Shown: positions 57,709-64,000 of the stretch, piece after piece
Layout: each line of letters opens with the position of its first letter
Position numbering within the stretch: position 1 is the stretch's first letter
Source of the DNA: Phytohabitans suffuscus
GTDB lineage: Bacteria; Actinomycetota; Actinomycetes; Mycobacteriales; Micromonosporaceae
Direction of reading: 5' to 3'
DNA length: 64,000 bases
NCBI RefSeq assembly: GCF_011764565.1
Contig: NZ_AP022871.1
Span: 1,736,001 to 1,800,000 of the forward strand
Notes under the pieces: model-generated
What the model was told of the DNA's origin: nothing
Database searches by the model: none
The model's input: the letters and a program-made list of their open reading frames with translations, nothing else
Translations under genes and position numbers: made by a program

Positions 57709-60700
57709 CCCCGCCGGCTGGCCAGCAACAGCCGCCGCACCCCATGCACCGCCACCAGATGACGGGCGATGTCGGCACCCAGACCGCCAGTGCCACCGGT
57801 GACCAGCACGAGACCGTCCGGATCCCAAGCGAAACGCTCCACCGGTACCGGAGCACGACCCAACCGCGCCACCCGGACTTCGCCGTCGCGGAGCACGGCC
57901 TGTGGTTCGGCGGCGCGGATGGCCGGGGTGACGTCCGCCTGGTCGGTGTCGACGAGGGCGAAGCGGTCCGGGTTCTCCGACTGCGCCGAGCGCACCAGGC
58001 CCCAGACGGCGGCCGCCGCCGGGTCCGCGCCGGTCGTGGCGCCGCGGGTGACGACGACGAGGCGGGACGCGGCGAGGCGCTCGTCGGCGAGCCATGCCTG
58101 GGTGAGGCCGAGCATGCGGGCGGTGAGGGCGTGGGTGGCCTCGACCGGTTCGCCGCTGCCCCGCGCGGTGACGAGGACCGTCGCCGGCGGGTCGGTCATC
58201 GCGGCGAGGTCCGGGTAGGCGGTGGCCCCTGTCGCGTCCGCGAGCCCGTACGGGTCGGGTCCGACGACGGCGACCGCTCCGGCCTGCTCGCCGGCCGCGA
58301 CTGCCGGCACCCAGTCGAGGCGGAACAGCGCGTCCCGCTCGATCGGCTTCGCGGTGGTGGCCACCGGCCGGGTGACGAGCGACTCGACGGTGGCGACCGG
58401 CATGCCGGCGGTATCCGTGACCGCTATGGACAGTCCACTGTGGGCGGCTGGAGCGAGGCGTACCCGCAGGGATGTCGCGCCCGAGGCGTGCAGGCTGACC
58501 CCTTGCCACGAGAAGGGCAGGCCGCCGGCTTCGTCGCCGCCGCTCCCGCCGGGCAGCATCGCGGCGTGCAGCGCGGCATCGAGGAGGGCCGGGTGGAGGC
58601 CGAAGCCGTTTCCGGTGCCGTCCGGCAGCTCCACCTCGGCGAAGGTCTCGCTGTCCCGCCGCCACGCGGCCCGCAGCCCCTGGAACGCCGGCCCGTACGC
58701 GAAACCGGCCTCGGCGAAGGCGTCGTAGCAGCCGTCCACGTCGACCGGGCTGGCGCCGGCGGGCGGCCAGGCTTCGCCGGTGGGGGTGGCGGCCGGCGTG
58801 CCGGTGGTGAGGACGCCGGTCGCGTGCTGTGTCCACGGGGCGTCCGCCTCCGCGGAGTAGACCCCGAAGCGGCGGCGACCGTCGTCGTCCGGTTCGGACA
58901 CCGAGACCTGCAGGCGCACGGTGCCCTGTTCGGGCAGTACGAGCGGGGCGGCCAGGGTCAGCTCTTCGATCCGGTCGCAGCCGACCTCGTCGCCGGCCCG
59001 GATCGCCAGCTCGACGAAGCCGGTGCCGGGGAAGAGCAGCGCCCCGCCGACCCGGTGGTCGGCCAGCCACGGGTGCGTACGCGGCGAGAGCGTGCTGGTG
59101 AAGAGCATGCCGCCGGAGTCGGCGAGCCGGACGGCCGCGCCGAGGAGGGGGTGGTCGGTGGCGTCGAGCCCGGCGGCGCGCACGTCCGCGATGCGGCCGG
59201 TCGCCGGGGCCGGCCAGTAGCGCTGGTGTTGGAAGGGGTAGGTGGGTAGGTCGATGTGGTTGCCGCCTGCCAGGGCTGGTGTCCAGTCGATGGCGGTGCC
59301 GGTGGTGTGTAGCCGGGCCAGGGCGGTCAGGAAGGTGGTGTGTTCGTCACGGCCCTTACGCAGGATAGGGATGGCGGTGCCGGTCATCGCGGACAGCACC
59401 CCGTCCGGCCCGACCTCCAGCAGCGTCGCCCCGTCCAGCGAGGCCACCGCGTCAGCGAACCGGACCGTGTCCCGCACGTGCCGCACCCAGTACTCCGGGT
59501 CGGTGACATCACCACCGGCCACGACCGGGATCCCCGGCTCGTTGTAGGTCAAAGCCTGGATAGCGGTGCGGAAGTCGTCCAGCATCGGGTCCATCAGCGG
59601 GGAATGGAACGCGTGCGAGACCCGCAACCGGGTGGCCCGCGCGAACCGGGCCGCGATAGTGGCGACTTCGTCTTCGTCGCCGGCGATGACGACAGCGGTG
59701 GGGCCGTTGACGGCGGCGATCGACACCCCGGCACTCAGGTGGGGGTGATGTCGTCCTCGCTCGCCTGGACCGCGACCATCGCACCACCAGCCGGAAGCCG
59801 CTGCATCAAACTCGCGCGAGCGGTGACCAGACGACACGCATCCGCCAAATCCAGAACACCAGCAACATGCGCGGCCGCGACCTCACCAATCGAGTGACCA
59901 GCCACATGATCCGGCCGGACACCGAACGACTCGACCAACCGGTACAAGGCCACCTCGACCGCGAACAACGCCGGCTGCGCCCAACCCGTCTGATCCAACA
60001 CCCCCGGATCGTCGCCCCACACAACAGTCCGTAGACCCGGATCCAGCTGGCCCAGGACCTGGTCGAACGCATCCGCGAACACCGGGAAACTCGTGTACAG
60101 CCCGCGGCCCATACCCAGACGCTGCGAGCCCTGACCGGAAAACAACACCGCCAACGAACCCGAACCCGCCACACCACGAGCAACCTCGCTGACACCATCC
60201 ACGGCCGCCAACAACACCGCACGATGATCGAACACCGAACGGCCGGTCAGTGTGAGGCCGATGTCGACCGCCGGTGCCTCGGCCGTGCGTAGCCGCTCGA
60301 CCTGGGCGTCCAGGGCCGCTTCCGACTTCGCCGACACCGGCCACGGGACCACAGCCGGGGTGACGCGGGCTGGCTCGCCGTTGGTGCCGGCTGCTCCAGG
60401 ATGACGTGTGCGTTGGTGCCGCTGATCCCGAACGACGACACCGCCGCCCGCCGTGGCCGGTCGGCCTCGGGCCAGACTGTCCGCTCAGTCAGCAGCTCGA
60501 CCTCGCCGGCAGACCAGTCCACATGCGACGAGGGCGCGTCGACATGCAGCGTCTTCGGTACGACGCCGTGCCGCATCGCCATGACCATCTTGATGATCCC
60601 GGCGACACCGGCGGCCGCCTGGGTGTGACCGAGGTTCGACTTGACCGAGCCGAGCAGCAACGGCCGCGCCCGATCCCGCCCGTACGTGGCCAGGAGCGCC

Positions 60701-63700
60701 TGCGCCTCGATGGGGTCACCGAGTGTGGTGCCGGTGCCGTGCCCCTCGACGACGTCGACGTCCCTTGTGGAGAGTCCGCCGCTGGCCAGGGCCTGCCGGA
60801 TGACCCGCTGCTGCGAGGGACCGTTCGGGGCGGTCAGGCCGTTCGAGGCACCGTCCTGGTTGATCGCGCTCCCCCGCACGACGGCGAGGATCGGGTGGCC
60901 GTTGCGGATCGCGTCGGACTGCCGCTCCAGCACGAGTATTCCCACGCCCTCGGACCAGGCCACGCCGTCGGCGGCGTCCGCGTACGCCTTGCTGCGCCCG
61001 TCCGCCGACAGGCCCCGCTGCCGGGAGAACTCCACGAACGCCGCCGGCGTCGACATCACCGTCACACCACCGGCGACCGCGAGCGTGCACTCCCCCGCCC
61101 GCAGCGCCTGCGCCGCCAGGTGCAGCGCGACGAGCGACGACGAGCACGCCGTGTCGACGCTGACCGCCGGCCCCTCGAAGCCGAACGTGTACGACACCCG
61201 TCCTGAGGCCACGCTGCCCGAGCTGCCCTGCCCCTGCAGGCCCTCGTGCTCGCCGCCGTCGAGGAGCGCCCCGTAGTCGTTGTACATGACGCCGGCGAAG
61301 ACGCCCGTCTGGCTGCCGCGCAGCGAGGTGGGGTCGATGCCGGCACGCTCGACCGCCTCCCACGTCACCTCCAGCAGCAGCCGCTGCTGCGAGTCCGTGG
61401 CGAGCGCCTCGCGCGGGCTCATCCCGAAGAACGCCGGGTCGAACGCGCCGGGCTCGGCCAGGAAGCCGCCCTCGCGGGTGTACGAGGTGCCGAGGTGCTC
61501 GGGGTCCGGGTCGTACAGGGCTTCGAGGTCCCAGCCACGGTCGGTCGGGAACTCGCTGATCGCGTCCACCCCGTCGCGGACGAGGCGCCACAGGTCGTCC
61601 GGTGAGGCGACCCCGCCCGGGTAGCGGCAGGCCATGCCGACGATGACGATCGGGTCGCCGGCCACGCTGGGCAGAGCGGCGGCGGGTGTGGCTACCGCGC
61701 TGTCCACACCGAACAGTTCGTCGTGCAGGTATCCGGCGAGCGCGGTCACCGTCGGGTAGTCGAAGACGAGCGTGGCCGGCAGCCGCAGTCCGATGCTGCC
61801 GCCGAGCCGGTTGCGCAGCTCCACCGCGGTGAGCGAGTCGAAGCCCAGCTCCTGGAAGGCGCGCCCCGGGTCGACCTGGGCCGGAGTGGCGTGGCCGAGG
61901 ACGCCGGCGACCTGCCCACGGACCAGCTCGACGAGCGCTGCCCGGCGCTCGGCCGCGCTCACGGTGGCGAGGCGCTGGGCGAGCTGGCTTCCGCCGTCGG
62001 CGACCTGGCCACGCCGGACCGGTACACGGATGAGCCCACGCAGCAGCGGCGGGATGTCGCCGGCCTTCCGCAGCGTGGCCAGGTCAAGTCGCACGGGTAC
62101 GAGGTTGGCCCTCTCCGCCCCGAGCGCCGCGTCGAAGAGCGCCAGCCCTTGCTCGGTGCGGAGTGGCGGCATGCCGGCGCGGGCCATCCGCTCATTGTCG
62201 GCGGCCATGCCCTGCGCCCACGGCCCCAGGCCAGCGACAGCGCCGGCAGTCCCTGGCTGCGACGCTTGGCCGCGAGCGCGTCGAGGAACGCGTTGCCCGC
62301 CGCGTAGTTCGCCTGACCCGCCCCACCGAACGTGCCGGCCGCCGAGGAGAACAACACGAACGCATTGACGTCACCGGCCAGCTCGTGCAGATGCCACGCC
62401 CCGTCCACCTTTGGCCGCAAAACCGTGGAAAGCCGCTCCGGCGTCAGCTGAGTCAGCACCCCGTCGTCCAGCACACCAGCCGCGTGCACCACCGCACCCA
62501 CACGGTGCCGGGACAGCAAAGCGGCCACCTGGTCACGGTCCGCCACATCACACGCCTCGACAACCACCTCCGCACCCAGGCCGACCAGCTCGCCCACCAG
62601 CTCCGGCGCACTCCCCCGCCGGCTGACCAGCAACAGCCGCCGCACCCCATGGACCGCCACCAGATGACGGGCGACATCGGCACCCAGACCACCAGTCCCA
62701 CCGGTGACCAAGACCAGACCGTCCGGATCCCAAGCGAAACGCTCCACCGGTACCGCAGCACGGCCCAACCGCGCCACCCGGATCGCGCCGTCCCGGATGA
62801 GCAGCTGCGGCTCGCCGGTCGCGAGGGCGCGTTCCAGGTCGACCGACCCGTCTGTGTCCACGAGGACGAGCCGGTCCGGGTGTTCCGACTGCGCGGAGCG
62901 GACGAGACCCCACACGGCCGCGGCCGCCACGTCGCCGCCCGTCACGGCGCCCCGGGTGACGACGGCCAGTCGAGCCCCCGCCTCCCGCTCCTCGGCCAGC
63001 CATGCCTGTAGCCGACTGAGCACCCGCGCGGTGAGGGCGTGGGCGTCCTCCACCACCGCACCGGCCCCTTCGATCGGCACGATCTCGGCCGCGACGAGCG
63101 ACTCGGCGGGAGTCTCGACCGCGACCCATTCCACGGCGTACAGCGCGTCCCGCTCCACGGGCCGCTCTGCCTCGGGCAGCGCGCGGACCACCAGCGAACG
63201 GACCGAGGCCACCGGTGTACCCGCCGGGTCGGCCAGGTCGAGCCGGAGTGTGCCGGTGCCCACTCGGGACAGTCGCATCCGGACGGTCGCGGCGCCGGCG
63301 GCGTGCAGGCGTACACCGGACCAGGCGAACGGCACGGCCAAGCCGGCCGGTCCATCCTCGGCGGCGCTGGCGAAGGCGGCAGCGTGCAGGCTGGCGTCGA
63401 GCAGCGCCGGGTGTATCCCGAACGCGCCCGCTCCGGACACCCGCTCTGGTAGCGCGACCTCGGCGAAGACCTCGTCGCCGCGCCGCCACGCCGCCCGCAG
63501 GCCCTGGAACGCCGGTCCGTAGTCGAGCCCGGCGGCGGCCCGGCCGGGGTAGAAGCCGTCGAGGTCCACCGGTGCGGCGTCCACAGGCGGCCAGGTGTCC
63601 ACATCGAACTCGGGTGCCGGTCCGCCGGTGGCGAGCAGACCGCTGGCGTGCTCCACCCACGGCTCGTCCACACCGGACCGCGAGTGCACGGCCACCGGCC

Positions 63701-64000
63701 GCCCGCCGGCCTCGCCGGCGGGGCCGACCCGCACCTGGACCTGGACCGCGCCCGACTCCGGCAGCACCAGTGGCGCGGACAGGGTCAGCTCCTCGACAAC
63801 CTCGCAGCCGATCTCGTCGCCGGCCCGGATCGCCAGCTCGACAAAGCCGGTGCCGGGGAAGAGCAGCGCCCCGCCGACCCGGTGGTCGGCCAGCCACGGG
63901 TGCGAGGCCAGCGACAGCCGGCCGGTGAGCACGAGGTCGTCCGTACCGGCGAGCTCGACCGCCGCGCCGAGCAGCGGGTGCCCGGCGGGTGCCTGGCCGA
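56560..64000 (-). CDS. Modular type I polyketide synthase, 3' part (gene runs past the window edge; four single-base breaks)
   Basis: One long minus-strand gene encoding DH-KR-ACP of an upstream module, then a complete KS-AT-DH-KR-ACP module and a C-terminal docking region. There is no thioesterase, so the chain passes to another PKS protein encoded elsewhere. As written it is split into five frames at 62224-62227, 60357-60360, 59741-59745 and 57709-57712. Each is repaired by one extra C/G in the run. The AT carries GHSIGE and HAFH, the malonyl-CoA signature. Both modules pair KR with DH, so each would install a double bond; repeated malonyl/DH/KR modules are typical of polyene macrolide lines. 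The next genes downstream are the PH pair. Confidence 0.92.
57370..57877 (-). repeat. KR duplication, copy A
   Basis: About 508 bp that are roughly 95% identical to 62274-62782 in the neighbouring module, a far closer match than the flanking DH and ACP parts. It contains the 4-C run at 57709 where copy B has 5. Confidence 0.85.
57713..59740 (-). CDS. PKS segment 4: rest of AT, DH and start of KR
   Basis: The AT continues with [17 protein letters not shown] and the specificity motif [13 protein letters not shown] (HAFH, malonyl-CoA type), ending at [12 protein letters not shown] (~59220). DH starts at [12 protein letters not shown] with catalytic [16 protein letters not shown] and [13 protein letters not shown]. 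The KR structural half follows, and the NADPH site [13 protein letters not shown] (~57820) is just before the break. The frame is lost in the CCCC run at 57709-57712; the matching site of the other module (62613-62617) has five Cs and reads [10 protein letters not shown]. Confidence 0.9.
59746..60356 (-). CDS. PKS segment 3: N-terminal part of AT
   Basis: The linker [21 protein letters not shown] is followed by the acyltransferase start [17 protein letters not shown] and the nucleophile [16 protein letters not shown]. Codons here end in T/G far more than in the flanking KS and linker, so this AT stretch may have been exchanged from another source. The frame stops at 59738 (DDITPT-stop). One more C in the run at 59741-59745 gives [18 protein letters not shown], the normal AT continuation. 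Confidence 0.88.
60361..62223 (-). CDS. PKS segment 2: end of KR, ACP and KS
   Basis: It continues the KR end ([16 protein letters not shown]), then the ACP with [16 protein letters not shown] (~61830) and the KS from [14 protein letters not shown] (61663) to [11 protein letters not shown] (~60385). The KS triad is complete: [20 protein letters not shown] and [10 protein letters not shown]. The frame breaks at 60357-60360 just after the KS, in the KS-AT linker. Confidence 0.9.
62228..64000 (-). CDS. PKS segment 1: DH and KR (upstream module, partial)
   Basis: It is open from the window edge. DH begins at once with [12 protein letters not shown] and has the catalytic His in [20 protein letters not shown] (HxxxGxxxxP) and the acid region [11 protein letters not shown]. 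The KR carries the NADPH motif [16 protein letters not shown] in [13 protein letters not shown] (B-type stereochemistry by the usual rule) and Ser/Tyr in [23 protein letters not shown]. The frame breaks at LSLAWG, in a GGGG run at 62224-62227. The same place in the other module (57319-57323) has five Gs and reads on. Confidence 0.9.
62274..62782 (-). repeat. KR duplication, copy B
   Basis: 509 bp matching 57370-57877, one base longer because of a 5-C run at 62613-62617. The boundaries are sharp: similarity drops just outside GAGCGCGTCGAGGAACGCG and CGCGCCACCCGGA. Confidence 0.85.

Noticed and set aside
1..64000. tRNA, rRNA or tmRNA genes
   Set aside because: No cloverleaf-like or rRNA-like sequence was recognised when reading the intergenic regions; a dedicated RNA search was not possible.

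Overview
The window is high-GC DNA (C/G-ended codons, frequent GTG starts and 1-4 nt gene overlaps) from a filamentous actinomycete, probably of the family Micromonosporaceae. That family is an inference from gene content: an actinobacterial-type DnaG, secreted proteins with Ala-rich signal peptides, sortase-type tails, PHO-box-like sites and a modular polyketide synthase. No rRNA, tRNA or CRISPR array was seen.

Layout. 1-3.3 kb: end of an unknown gene, a MazG-like pyrophosphohydrolase, a small unknown gene and dnaG. 3.3-20.9 kb (minus strand): a phosphate-uptake and cell-surface island. pstC-pstA-pstS, two further PstS-like proteins and pstB are interleaved with four secreted paralogs sharing one N-terminal domain, a DUF916 (WxL-interacting type) protein ending in LPRTG, a LASTG-tailed Ig-repeat protein and a sortase-fold protein that has lost its catalytic His and Cys. 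21.2-26.2 kb (plus strand): a solute-binding-like protein, a solute-binding/VWA protein and a phytase-like hydrolase. Direct 11-nt repeats resembling PHO boxes stand in front of most of these units, so 3.3-26.2 kb looks like one phosphate-starvation island. 26.3-27.3 kb: non-coding, with a small element carrying imperfect terminal inverted repeats. 27.3-32.2 kb: a TetR regulator with two palindromic operators, a divergent alpha/beta hydrolase and a sugar-type ABC importer. 32.5-42.2 kb: FHA protein, BASS-family transporter, NicO-type metal exporter with a secreted partner, purple acid phosphatase, septum-formation-like protein, MMPL transporter, and a NarL-type two-component system. 42.4-47.1 kb: a compact ACP / ketosynthase / inactive ketosynthase / ligase-thioesterase operon. 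47.3-54.5 kb: YCII protein, two unknowns, a 1336-residue GH87-like alpha-1,3-glucanase and a PAS-LuxR regulator. 54.5-56.6 kb: two bacterial PH-domain membrane proteins. 56.6-64 kb: the 3' end of a modular type I PKS gene (DH-KR-ACP, then KS-AT-DH-KR-ACP-docking), with malonyl-type AT and fully DH/KR modules, as in polyene-type assembly lines; the gene continues past the right edge.

A caution applies to the whole window: seven breaks in conserved genes (dnaG, pstC, the VWA gene, and four in the PKS) are each repaired by adding one C/G to a short C/G run. Two of the PKS breaks have an intact near-identical copy in the other module. They are most simply read as single-base omissions in the assembly, and the affected genes are annotated here as restored.
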